Under the pieces are notes generated by a model that had not been told where the DNA came from, ran no database searches, and was given only the letters and a program-made list of their open reading frames with translations. The position numbers and the translations under genes are program-made. Source: Bacillus subtilis (GTDB taxonomy: Bacteria > Bacillota > Bacilli > Bacillales > Bacillaceae_C). Taken from it: DNA of 51,743 bases. Below, in pieces: positions 44,342-51,743 of this stretch. Position 1 is the first letter of the stretch. Every line of letters starts with the position of its first letter. The DNA lies in NCBI RefSeq assembly GCF_008764245.1, contig NZ_VTQV01000032.1, forward strand, positions 1 to 51,743. Direction: 5' to 3'.

Positions 44342-45413
44342 ACTTTGTAAAAACAGCGTCTTTCTTATGATACAGTTGGAAAGAACGGATTAACCGATCC
44401 AAGTGTTCAAGTTGTTCTTCATACTCAAGTAAAGCAGAGAAAAAATGAATAAGATGATAAGGTTGATACTCATTATACTCTTCATCTTTTTTTACTTCTT
44501 TTATAAAGCGATCAAATAGCTGGCTGATTTCCACATTTTCATCTTGAAAGGGATCCAGTTCAATTTCTTGGCGGACTCTGCCCATAAATTTCATTAACAA
44601 CTGTTCATGATAACTTAATAAGAAATCAAGTCTTCTACGCGTATGAACTTGTAAATCCTCGGGTAATTGATATAACACATTTTCATATTTATGCTGTAAC
44701 TTTAAAATGGCTAAGCTATTTTGATTCACATAAATCATTTGCCGATAAATGACAAGTTTTCTTGCTTTGGAATACTCACTTCTCCGAAAATATTTTCTTT
44801 CTTCCTTGTACATGGAATACAGTTGGTTATTTGCAGCAGAACGTTCTTTTAATTTGGCTAGGTCTTTTTTTAAAAGACCTTCTTCGGAAGCAAAGCGAGT
44901 GGATAATCGCGTCCATTTAATAATATCCTCGGTCACAGCAGAAATGCTTTCGAAAAGTTTTGTCTCATACTTCGGTGGTAGAAAAACTAGATTGACAATA
45001 AATGATGATACAATTCCCAGAAAGATCGAACCTGAACGCAATAAGGCCACTTGGAGAAAATCATCCGTGGGGGCTGCCATTACTGCCACGATTGTCACAA
45101 GAGCAAGACGGATCGCATTTTCAAGTTTGAATTTAACCATAAGGCCTATGGCCACAACAGCAGCCAAGCCAATGACTAAAATATGATTTCCTAAAGCGAG
45201 TACGAAGCCGATAGCTAAGACGGCTCCAAGTATATTTCCCTGTATTTGTTCAATAACGGTTAAATAAGACCGATAAATCGTTGGTTGTATGGCAAAAATA
45301 GCCGCAATTCCAACAAAAGCAGGTGTTGGTATATGGAGAAGCTCTGCGATCAATAAAGCCAAAATGATGGCTATTCCCGTTTTTAACATGCGGGCACCAA
45401 GCTTCATAGACAT
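44340..45413 (-). CDS. ygaE: Aromatic acid exporter-like membrane protein YgaE (FUSC type)
   Basis: A 357-residue protein: an N-terminal membrane domain of about six short segments (TGIAIILALLIAELLHIP, LVTIVAVMAAPTDDFLQVAL) and a C-terminal cytoplasmic helical domain. ATG 45413 follows AAGGAAAGG. FUSC-like proteins are linked to efflux of aromatic acids, but the substrate here is unproven. Lies 100 bases after gsaB on the same strand. Confidence 0.85.
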   Translation of the reverse strand: MSMKLGARMLKTGIAIILALLIAELLHIPTPAFVGIAAIFAIQPTIYRSYLTVIEQIQGNILGAVLAIGFVLALGNHILVIGLAAVVAIGLMVKFKLENAIRLALVTIVAVMAAPTDDFLQVALLRSGSIFLGIVSSFIVNLVFLPPKYETKLFESISAVTEDIIKWTRLSTRFASEEGLLKKDLAKLKERSAANNQLYSMYKEERKYFRRSEYSKARKLVIYRQMIYVNQNSLAILKLQHKYENVLYQLPEDLQVHTRRRLDFLLSYHEQLLMKFMGRVRQEIELDPFQDENVEISQLFDRFIKEVKKDEEYNEYQPYHLIHFFSALLEYEEQLEHLDRLIRSFQLYHKKDAVFTK

Positions 45414-45513
45414 TTTCCTTTCCTTAGATGATAAAAAATAGATTTGCGCTAATGCTAGGTAGCGTTTAAATGCCTCGTTAAACAGCCGTCCTGAGTATTT
45501 TCGATCACTAAAA

Positions 45514-46809
45514 TTATGAATGGGCAAGCTGTTCAAATGATCGTTCTACAGCGATTATAGTCTCCTCAATGTCTTGCTTTGTATGAGCGATCGTAATAAA
45601 CCAAGCTTCATACTTAGATGGAGCAAGGTTAATACCGTGATGAAGAATTTGCTTGAAGAATCGAGCGAAAAGTTCTCCATCCGTATTCTCCGCTTGATTA
45701 TAGTTTATAACCTTTTCCTTTGTAAAATAAAGCGTTAGGGCCCCTTTTAAACGATTAATGGAAACGGGAATGTTATATTTGTTGGCCGCGTCTAAAATGC
45801 CTTTCTCTAGAAGGGCACCTAACTGATCAAGTTGTTCATACACCCCTTCTTCTTGTAAAACTTCTAAACAGGCAATTCCCGATAACATGGAAGCCGGATT
45901 TCCAGCCATAGTACCTGCTTGATAGGCTGGACCAAGCGGGGCAACCTTCTCCATAATCTCCTTCTTTCCGCCGTAGGCACCGATCGGAAGGCCGCCACCG
46001 ATAATTTTACCAAGCGCTGTTAAATCTGGGGTGACACCAAGTAAATCCTGAGCACCACCATACATAAAACGGAAAGCAGTGATTACTTCATCAAAGATTA
46101 ATAAAGCTCCAGCTTCGTGTGTTAACTTTTTTACTTCCTCTAAATAACCAGGGAAAGGTTCAACGATTCCAAAATTCCCCACAATGGGTTCAGTTAAAAC
46201 AGCCGCAATTTCAGGACCCCATTTTTCGATAGCATCCCGGAATGCTTCGATATCATTATAAGGAACGGTAATGACTTCCTTTGCAATGCTTTGTGGTACC
46301 CCGGCTGAATCAGGCATACCTAGTTGAGATGGACCGGAGCCAGCTGCAACCAAAACAAGGTCGGAATGGCCATGATAACAACCAGCAAATTTTAAAATTT
46401 TATCCCTACCAGTATAGGCTCTCGCTACACGGATCGTCGTCATCACAGCTTCCGTACCGGAATTAACAAATCGAACTTTATCAAGCGATGGAATAGCCTC
46501 TTTTATCATTTTTGCAAATTTCACTTCATGAGGGGTGGGAGTTCCGTATAATACGCCAGTTTCGGCGGCTTTTTTAATCGCATCTGTAATATGTGGATGA
46601 GCATGGCCTGTAATAATAGGTCCGTAAGCCCCCAAATAGTCAATATAGCGATTCCCATCTACATCATATAAATACGCTCCATCTCCTTTTTCCATGACAA
46701 CCGGGGCTCCACCTCCGACAGCTTTATAAGAACGAGACGGACTGTTTACTCCTCCAACAATATGGTCCATTGCTTCTTTTTGAATAATTTCTGATTGTGC
46801 AAAATTCAT
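45514..46809 (-). CDS. gsaB: Glutamate-1-semialdehyde 2,1-aminomutase (second copy, GsaB)
   Basis: A PLP enzyme that makes 5-aminolevulinate for tetrapyrroles. It is 431 residues. Features: [15 protein letters not shown], the aminotransferase loop [27 protein letters not shown] and the PLP lysine in [17 protein letters not shown]. The ATG lies 8 bases after AAAGGAG. The primary hemL copy of Bacillus sits in the hemAXCDBL operon, so this locus corresponds to the paralogue gsaB near bcp and perR. Confidence 0.94.
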   Translation of the reverse strand: MNFAQSEIIQKEAMDHIVGGVNSPSRSYKAVGGGAPVVMEKGDGAYLYDVDGNRYIDYLGAYGPIITGHAHPHITDAIKKAAETGVLYGTPTPHEVKFAKMIKEAIPSLDKVRFVNSGTEAVMTTIRVARAYTGRDKILKFAGCYHGHSDLVLVAAGSGPSQLGMPDSAGVPQSIAKEVITVPYNDIEAFRDAIEKWGPEIAAVLTEPIVGNFGIVEPFPGYLEEVKKLTHEAGALLIFDEVITAFRFMYGGAQDLLGVTPDLTALGKIIGGGLPIGAYGGKKEIMEKVAPLGPAYQAGTMAGNPASMLSGIACLEVLQEEGVYEQLDQLGALLEKGILDAANKYNIPVSINRLKGALTLYFTKEKVINYNQAENTDGELFARFFKQILHHGINLAPSKYEAWFITIAHTKQDIEETIIAVERSFEQLAHS

Positions 46810-47009
46810 CTTCAAGACTCCTTTATTCGGTGTATAAAAAATAGGGATTTTAGTTGAAATAAAAGCTTTAATTCATTAAATCCACAGGCTTCTATTATTG
46901 TAGACTTTCTGGAGAATCTGCGCAATGAAAGGGAATCAAGACATTTCTTATGTTCTATTCAGATTTTTTCCATCGTAACATATAGAACAGAAAGGAAAAG
47001 GTGATTTCG

Positions 47010-47417
47010 ATGTGGTATATCATCTTCTTTGCGGTGATTATTTGTATTCTTTTCGCCTTAAGATTGTTGTTTATCCCGAATCGTTTTAAGTACAAGCAAG
47101 TTTCCTTTGAAAATTTCGCCTTTTTAGGCTGTACATATGCGGTGATTATGATTGGTTTTGGCCTGCTCTTTCTTTTATTGGAAATTAAAGGCTGGACGGT
47201 CATTATTGATACGTCACTTCACGAATCAAGTAGTTGGAATGAGCGCTTATCTTCGGCTTTATATTTAAGTGCAATTACCCTATTTTCAGTCGGCTATGGG
47301 GATGTCGTGCCGATTGGAATTGGACGACTATTTGTAATGATTGAGGCTTTACTTGGCTATACAATTCCCGCCGCATTTGTTGTACGAACTTTTATAGATT
47401 ATGGACCTCCTAAATGA
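47010..47417 (+). CDS. Minimal two-segment potassium channel protein
   Basis: A 135-residue membrane protein. Three hydrophobic stretches are seen (about 2-22, 36-60, 85-125). The pore reads SAITLFSVGYGDVVPIG with selectivity filter TxSVGYGD-like, so K+ selectivity is expected. No cytoplasmic RCK domain is present. ATG 47010 has AAGGTGATT directly upstream; a GTG at 47001 overlaps it. It would work as a tetramer. Confidence 0.85.
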   Translation: MWYIIFFAVIICILFALRLLFIPNRFKYKQVSFENFAFLGCTYAVIMIGFGLLFLLLEIKGWTVIIDTSLHESSSWNERLSSALYLSAITLFSVGYGDVVPIGIGRLFVMIEALLGYTIPAAFVVRTFIDYGPPK

Positions 47418-47486
47418 CCAAATATTTGAATTCCAGTCTGTTTTTTTGTACGCTTAATGAAATGTTGAATATAGGAGGACTTGTTT

Positions 47487-47960
47487 ATGCCTGTAACAGT
47501 GAATGAAATGGTACCAGATTTTCAACTCCAAGCGAGTAACGGGGAAATGGTAAACCTGTCAGATTTTCGGGGGAAAAAACATGTTGTTTTATATTTTTAT
47601 CCAAAAGATATGACCCCTGGCTGTACGACAGAAGCCTGCGATTTTCGAGACCATCATGAAGATTTCTCCAAGTTAGATGCCGTGATCTTGGGCGTGAGTC
47701 CAGATCCACTTGAGAAGCATGAGAAATTCATTGATAAGCATGGATTACCATTTTTACTGCTTGTTGATAATGAACACGTAGTAGCTGAGAAATTTGGTGT
47801 GTGGAAACATAAGAAAATGTTCGGTAAGGAATTTATGGGCATCGAGCGATCAACATTTATTATTGACAAAGAGGGCAAACTTGCCAAAGAATGGCGTAAA
47901 GTTAAAGTCAGCGGGCATGTGAAAGAAGCGTTAGATTTTATTCAAACAAACTTATCGTAA
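47487..47960 (+). CDS. bcp: Thioredoxin-dependent thiol peroxidase (bacterioferritin comigratory protein)
   Basis: Reduces hydrogen peroxide and lipid peroxides using thioredoxin. It is 157 residues with peroxidatic and resolving Cys in MTPGCTTEACDFRD, the atypical two-Cys arrangement. The ATG follows AGGAGG by 8 bases. Genomic position before perR is as in B. subtilis. No Per box was found directly upstream. Confidence 0.95.
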   Translation: MPVTVNEMVPDFQLQASNGEMVNLSDFRGKKHVVLYFYPKDMTPGCTTEACDFRDHHEDFSKLDAVILGVSPDPLEKHEKFIDKHGLPFLLLVDNEHVVAEKFGVWKHKKMFGKEFMGIERSTFIIDKEGKLAKEWRKVKVSGHVKEALDFIQTNLS

Positions 47961-48089
47961 ATATTAAAGTGATATGTGGTGAAAATAATGGCCTATTTTT
48001 CGAAAAAGCCGGCTGTTGTCCATTCTAAATGAGTATCCCTGCATAAAGTAAAGTAGGGCATACCTCCTCATTGCATATAGATTTTTTTC

Positions 48090-48117
48090 GGGCTGATTCA
48101 TTTCAGCCCACTTTTTT
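48090..48117. terminator. Terminator between bcp and the adenosyltransferase gene
   Basis: GGGCTGA (48090-48096) pairs with TCAGCCC (48103-48109), then ACTTTTTT. A T run before it makes it bidirectional. Confidence 0.75.
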
Positions 48118-48156
48118 GTTTTAAGTTTACTCATGAATGTAAAGTGGGGGAATACA

Positions 48157-48702
48157 ATGAAGATATATACAAAGACAGGTGACAAAGGAACAACATCATT
48201 AGTGTATGGAACGCGAATTTCTAAGCACGATATTCGAGTTGATGCATATGGAACATGTGATGAGGCCAATTCAATGATTGGACTGGCTCTAAGCTATCTT
48301 CATGATGTGGAAAACGAGGAAGTTAATAACCTTAGAGAAAGTTTCCATAAAATCCAAACGATGCTTTTTCATGTAGGTGCAGAGTTATCTACACCACCAG
48401 AAAAAGAAGTGGCATGGAAAGTCTTGGAAAAAGATGTGGTGGAATTGGAAACGTTGATTGATCAGTGGGAAGAAAAAATACCACCCCTTAAAAATTTCAT
48501 TTTGCCAGGAGGACATCCCGCTGGTGCTACTTTACATACGGCAAGAACCGTTGTACGGAGGGCGGAAAGGTTGGCGGTTGCAGTGGAACTTCGAAATGAA
48601 TTCGTACTTCCGTATTTAAACCGACTTTCCGATTTATTATTTGTAGCTGCTCGGTATGTGAATCATATATTGGGTTACGAAGAAATGAAACTTCATGATT
48701 AA
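48157..48702 (+). CDS. Cob(I)yrinic acid a,c-diamide adenosyltransferase, PduO type
   Basis: Transfers the adenosyl group of ATP to reduced corrinoid to give coenzyme B12. It is 181 residues with the ATP-binding N terminus YTKTGDKGTTSLVYGTR, DAYGTCDEANSMIGL and the C-terminal ARTVVRRAERLAV and LNRLSDLLFVAAR. It is all-helical and works as a trimer. ATG 48157 has GTGGGGG upstream. It is not part of the B. subtilis gene order at this place as I recall it (yvqK is elsewhere), so it may be an insertion. No cobalamin riboswitch is seen upstream. Confidence 0.93.
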   Translation: MKIYTKTGDKGTTSLVYGTRISKHDIRVDAYGTCDEANSMIGLALSYLHDVENEEVNNLRESFHKIQTMLFHVGAELSTPPEKEVAWKVLEKDVVELETLIDQWEEKIPPLKNFILPGGHPAGATLHTARTVVRRAERLAVAVELRNEFVLPYLNRLSDLLFVAARYVNHILGYEEMKLHD

Positions 48703-48711
48703 TTGGATGCA

Positions 48712-48758
48712 TTGACGTATTGAATATTTTTTAGTAAACTTAATTATAAGAATTATAA
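48712..48758 (+). promoter_or_regulatory. perR promoter with autoregulatory Per box
   Basis: TTGACG (48712-48717) and TAAACT (48735-48740) are 17 bases apart. TTATAAGAATTATAA (48744-48758) fits the Per box TTATAATNATTATAA with one mismatch and covers the expected start point. Autorepression is predicted. Confidence 0.8.
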
Positions 48759-48798
48759 ATAGATAATCAATTTTAAGTTAGAAAAGAGGTGCATGACG

Positions 48799-49236
48799 GT
48801 GTCAGAACATCAATTAAAAGAAGCAATCCACACATTAAAAGAAACAGGAGTTCGAATCACTCCTCAGCGTCATGCGATTTTGGAGTTTCTTGTTCAATCG
48901 ATGTCACACCCAACTGCAGATGAAATTTATAAGTCGCTTGAAGGTAAATTCCCAAACATGAGCGTTGCAACAGTATATAATAACTTACGTGTTTTTCGTG
49001 AAGCTGGCTTAGTGAAGGAGCTTACGTATGGGGATGCCTCAAGTAGATTTGATTTTGTAACATCTGACCATTACCACGCTATTTGTGAGCATTGTGGTAA
49101 AATTGTTGATTTTCATTATCCAGGACTAGATGATGTAGAGCAATTAGCTGCACATGTCACTGGCTTTGAAGTTGGCTCACATAGAATGGAAATTTACGGT
49201 GTTTGTCCCGACTGTCGTGATAAAAAGACACATTGA
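48799..49236 (+). CDS. perR: Peroxide-responsive repressor PerR
   Basis: A Fur-family repressor that senses hydrogen peroxide by iron-catalysed histidine oxidation. From GTG 48799 it has 145 residues, the B. subtilis length; ATG 48793 touches the SD (AGAGGTG). The metal ligands His37, Asp85, His91, His93 and Asp104 are kept, as are the zinc cysteines 96, 99, 136 and 139. The helix-turn-helix contains [20 protein letters not shown]. Likely targets include catalase and bcp-type genes. Confidence 0.96.
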   Translation: MSEHQLKEAIHTLKETGVRITPQRHAILEFLVQSMSHPTADEIYKSLEGKFPNMSVATVYNNLRVFREAGLVKELTYGDASSRFDFVTSDHYHAICEHCGKIVDFHYPGLDDVEQLAAHVTGFEVGSHRMEIYGVCPDCRDKKTH

Positions 49237-49255
49237 TAAGTCCGCATATGAATCA

Positions 49256-49291
49256 AAAATAGCAACCTAATGAATAATAGGTTGCTATTTT
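49256..49291. terminator. Bidirectional terminator after perR
   Basis: AAAATAGCAACCTA pairs exactly with TAGGTTGCTATTTT, with T runs on both strands. It separates perR from the convergent DUF624 gene. Confidence 0.85.
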
Positions 49292-49300
49292 TGATGTTAC

Positions 49301-49921
49301 TTATTCCTGCGCCAACTGGTGTTTCTTCGCAAGTTCACCTTCTTTATGGAAACGGCTATAACATATGAGGAAAACAACATAGGCCATAAAGCTAAAGATC
49401 ATAAGAAAAGTGACCGGCATATAGGATAAGACAACGACCATTAGCCCTATAAAAATAATCGATAAAAGAGTAGTTGGGAAATATTTTATCGAAAAGAAGA
49501 ATGAATTTTTAATGGCCGCCCATAGAGTTAATTTATAATGCACGATCATCGGGAAAATATAGATAAAGGTTAACGTTCCAATCAGGGCAATTAAAAATAA
49601 TGAGGCCAGCAAAAGGTTTTGCATCACATTGCCTAAAGTACTGATTAGCATAAAATCAATATAGAAGACATAGGAAAAAACAAAAACAATAATCCCTAAA
49701 ATGAAGCTTTGTTTAAAATTATCTTTGAAGAAACGAAAAAAAGGAACAAAGACGGCTGAATCTTTCTTCATCACAAATTGTCGAACCACTCCGAACATCG
49801 CAGCCGTTGCTGGGAAAATCGTAATGATTGGAAGACACATAATAAACCAAAGGATGTTTAAAAGGAAGAAAAAAGATACCGTTTCCAAAATGCTGTATAA
49901 TCTGCTGTTTAAAATATTCAA
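49301..49921 (-). CDS. DUF624 membrane protein, orphan copy
   Basis: A 206-residue membrane protein with about five segments, starting at TTG 49921 with a modest GGTGAG site. The start MNILNSRLYSILETVSFFFL and IFPATAAMFGVVRQFVMKKD are DUF624-like. It shares family with the gene at 10897-11538, but no sugar genes surround it. Role unknown. Confidence 0.8.
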   Translation of the reverse strand: MNILNSRLYSILETVSFFFLLNILWFIMCLPIITIFPATAAMFGVVRQFVMKKDSAVFVPFFRFFKDNFKQSFILGIIVFVFSYVFYIDFMLISTLGNVMQNLLLASLFLIALIGTLTFIYIFPMIVHYKLTLWAAIKNSFFFSIKYFPTTLLSIIFIGLMVVVLSYMPVTFLMIFSFMAYVVFLICYSRFHKEGELAKKHQLAQE

Positions 49922-50062
49922 TGTCTCACCAACTATCTATTAAATTGATTTTCTTCATTATAACATGAAAATAGCATTTCTGGAACGAAGATTTCGGAAA
50001 ATGCAGTTCTTAATCTAGCAAGTCTTATTAATAAAGAAAAAGAGGGTGTAAACCCCCACTAC

Positions 50063-50416
50063 TTATTGTTTACTTTTCCGATTGTATTTTTCATCGAATT
50101 CGACACCTTCAAGATTAGGATCTATTGTTAATGGTTCACGACAATACATACACATGTCCACTCTACCTAAAATTTTTGTTGGCTTCCCACAATTAGGACA
50201 AACAACCTGAACTGCCTTAGTTGAAAGCATTCCAATCCAAAAATAGATAAAGGTACTTGCGACAATAGCGAGTAGTCCAAGCAACATAAAAATGGTCATC
50301 ACCAATGGGTGGTTTTTAAAGAAAATACCTACATACATAATAATGAAACCAACAAAGATTAAACCTAACGCAAAAGAACGGATCTTATTTATTTTACTAG
50401 AATACTTTTTTGCCAT
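50063..50416 (-). CDS. ygzB: YgzB family protein (UPF0295)
   Basis: A 117-residue protein with two membrane segments (about 12-35 and 42-65) and a zinc-ribbon-like end: CPNCGK and CMYCRE. Position between perR and ygxA is as in B. subtilis. Function unknown. Confidence 0.92.
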   Translation of the reverse strand: MAKKYSSKINKIRSFALGLIFVGFIIMYVGIFFKNHPLVMTIFMLLGLLAIVASTFIYFWIGMLSTKAVQVVCPNCGKPTKILGRVDMCMYCREPLTIDPNLEGVEFDEKYNRKSKQ

Positions 50417-50635
50417 TATAAGCCCTCCTGAAAATAAACTATACCATAATCAAGGGTGAACGTCCCGTTAATTACTTAAACATTCATGGCAGAAAATAGA
50501 AAAATGCTTTTGAAATGAAAGAATCATTATAGGTACTTAGATTTATTTGGATTATGCTTGTTTCAATTAGAAGGAATTCATAGAAAAATGTCGAAACCTA
50601 TATTTTAAATCAATCTATTTAGGGGGTAAAACAGG

Positions 50636-51502
50636 ATGGAGGATATTTTAAGACATATATATCAAGAGCGCGCAAGCATGGAAAATTCCCTAGGGGTTTT
50701 ACAAATTTATAAGAAGCCTCATATCCCTGCCATTACAAACAACTTTGATATTATCTTACTTGTGATCGTTTATGACATAGAGAAAGAACCAACAATCTTG
50801 AAGCATTATCAATTTGAGGATGTTAAAATTGCCTTGCAAATTGTTAGTGATCAGCAAGTAAAAGAATGGTTATTACTAGGAAGCAATAGAAAAATAGTGG
50901 AATGGATTCACGTTGGCAAGATTCTATTTGATAAAAACGATTATCTTTTTAATCTTCAAAATGAACTTAAAGATTTTCCAATATATGAAAGGGAAATAAA
51001 AACAGGGATTGAATTCGCTAAGTTAATTAGGAGATATTGGATGGCGAAAGGCTTCTTTGAAACGGAACAATTTATGGATGCATTTAATCATACAATCCAC
51101 TCCCTGCATCATCTTGCACGCTTAGCCATTATTGAAAAAGGTTTGCACCCTGAACTCACTGTTTGGAATCAGGTAAAACAATTAGACCCAGAAATTTATA
51201 AGTTGTATGAAGAACTTACTACAAGTGAAGAACCGATCGAAAAAAGATTAGAGCTACTTTTTATCGCGAGTGAGTTTCTGATCCACTCTAGAACTTCTTC
51301 TGGGACAAAGCATTTAAAGAAAATATTAAAAATGCAGCCTGATTGGAGTATGAATGAAATCAAATCTCATCCCGACTTGACTTATTACGGGACTGATTTA
51401 AATCTAATGATTGAATACCTTGTAAATAAGGAAGTAATAGAGCCTTTACAAGTAGAATCGAAAACACCTGGACTATTCCATACAAAATATAAAATGAAAT
51501 AA
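50636..51502 (+). CDS. ygxA: YgxA family nucleotidyltransferase-like protein
   Basis: A 288-residue soluble protein: an N-terminal nucleotidyltransferase-like region (FDIILLVIVYDIEKEPTILK) and a C-terminal helical part (FMDAFNHTIHSLHHLARLAI). Catalytic acidic residues of true transferases are not obvious, so activity is uncertain. It precedes an rRNA operon, as in B. subtilis. GGGGG lies before the ATG. Confidence 0.9.
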   Translation: MEDILRHIYQERASMENSLGVLQIYKKPHIPAITNNFDIILLVIVYDIEKEPTILKHYQFEDVKIALQIVSDQQVKEWLLLGSNRKIVEWIHVGKILFDKNDYLFNLQNELKDFPIYEREIKTGIEFAKLIRRYWMAKGFFETEQFMDAFNHTIHSLHHLARLAIIEKGLHPELTVWNQVKQLDPEIYKLYEELTTSEEPIEKRLELLFIASEFLIHSRTSSGTKHLKKILKMQPDWSMNEIKSHPDLTYYGTDLNLMIEYLVNKEVIEPLQVESKTPGLFHTKYKMK

Positions 51503-51525
51503 AATAATATTTTTGTAAAAAATCA

Positions 51526-51649
51526 TTGACGAAGAATAAAATTCTTGTTATAGTAGTAAACGTCGCTGATGACAATAAAAAAACAGCAGACAGCAAATGA
51601 AAAATAAATCAAAAAAGTGCTTGACTTTCTAAGTTTAAAGTTGTATTAT
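51526..51649 (+). promoter_or_regulatory. Tandem rRNA operon promoters P1 and P2
   Basis: P1: TTGACG (51526-51531), 17 bases, TATAGT (51549-51554). P2: TTGACT (51621-51626), 17 bases, TATTAT (51644-51649). The 95-base distance and strong elements are those of Bacillus rrn operons. Confidence 0.9.
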
Positions 51650-51682
51650 TAGAAAGTCGCTGTCAACGCGACGGCAAGAATT

Positions 51683-51697
51683 TGATCTTTGAAAACT
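51683..51697 (+). promoter_or_regulatory. boxA-type antitermination leader of an rRNA operon
   Basis: TGATCTTTGAAAACT followed by GAACGAAACG is typical of the leader before Bacillus 16S rRNA. A GTCGC/GCGAC hairpin lies just before it (about 51656-51672). The 16S gene itself lies outside the window. Confidence 0.85.
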
Positions 51698-51743
51698 GAA
51701 CGAAACGAACGTCAATAAATAAATGGATAAATGGTTTTGAACC

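Noticed and set aside
44749-45186. 145-codon + strand ORF
   Set aside because: It lies wholly antisense within ygaE, with no SD and no recognisable domain.
47961-48156. Cobalamin riboswitch before the adenosyltransferase gene
   Set aside because: No B12-box core or multi-stem layout is visible; only a simple bidirectional terminator is present.
47964-48269. 101-codon leftward ORF
   Set aside because: It covers a terminator and the start of the adenosyltransferase gene, and no SD precedes it.

Overview
The window is chromosomal DNA of a low-G+C, endospore-forming Firmicute of the Bacillaceae. Evidence: strong AGGAGG-type ribosome binding sites with many TTG and GTG starts, spore protein genes sspE and sspK, a PerR of B. 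subtilis length with the same metal ligands, and an arrangement at the right end that follows the B. subtilis yfhD-recX-mutY-fabL-sspE-ygaCDE-gsaB-bcp-perR-ygzB-ygxA-rrn segment. I cannot name the species. I saw no insertion sequence, prophage, CRISPR array or tRNA gene.

Left part (1-13.5 kb): cwlO, encoding a D,L-endopeptidase of the cell wall, has a WalR-like promoter region. A catabolic cluster follows that looks built for pectin-type (rhamnogalacturonan-like) oligosaccharides: lipoprotein binding protein, two LplB/LplC-type permeases, a membrane-anchored AraC regulator, a GH106-like glycosidase, a YesL/YteU-like DUF624 protein, a rhamnogalacturonan acetylesterase-like SGNH hydrolase and a compact calcium-motif beta-propeller protein. 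All the enzymes lack signal peptides, so degradation is probably intracellular after import. There is no dedicated ATPase gene; a shared MsmX-type ATPase elsewhere is likely.

Middle (13.5-36 kb): an MFS transporter lies behind a PyrR-type attenuator, a second PyrR-like RNA loop and a 20-codon ORF. This makes it a candidate importer of orotate or another pyrimidine precursor. Then come nnr (NAD(P)HX repair), an M20 amidohydrolase and a five-gene oligopeptide ABC importer, both preceded by CodY-like boxes. Three leftward genes follow, including a very small phospholipase A2-like protein. Next are cydABDC (cytochrome bd oxidase and its CydDC exporter) behind a long leader with a duplicated putative operator, a DUF488 gene, a NUDIX hydrolase gene, and a formylglycine-type sulfatase whose natural start codon is followed at once by a stop codon.

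Right part (36-51.7 kb): conserved Bacillus housekeeping and sporulation genes, ending with tandem rRNA promoters and a boxA leader. The 16S gene must begin just beyond the window. Several folded, dispersed Bacillus-type intergenic repeats lie between the blocks.
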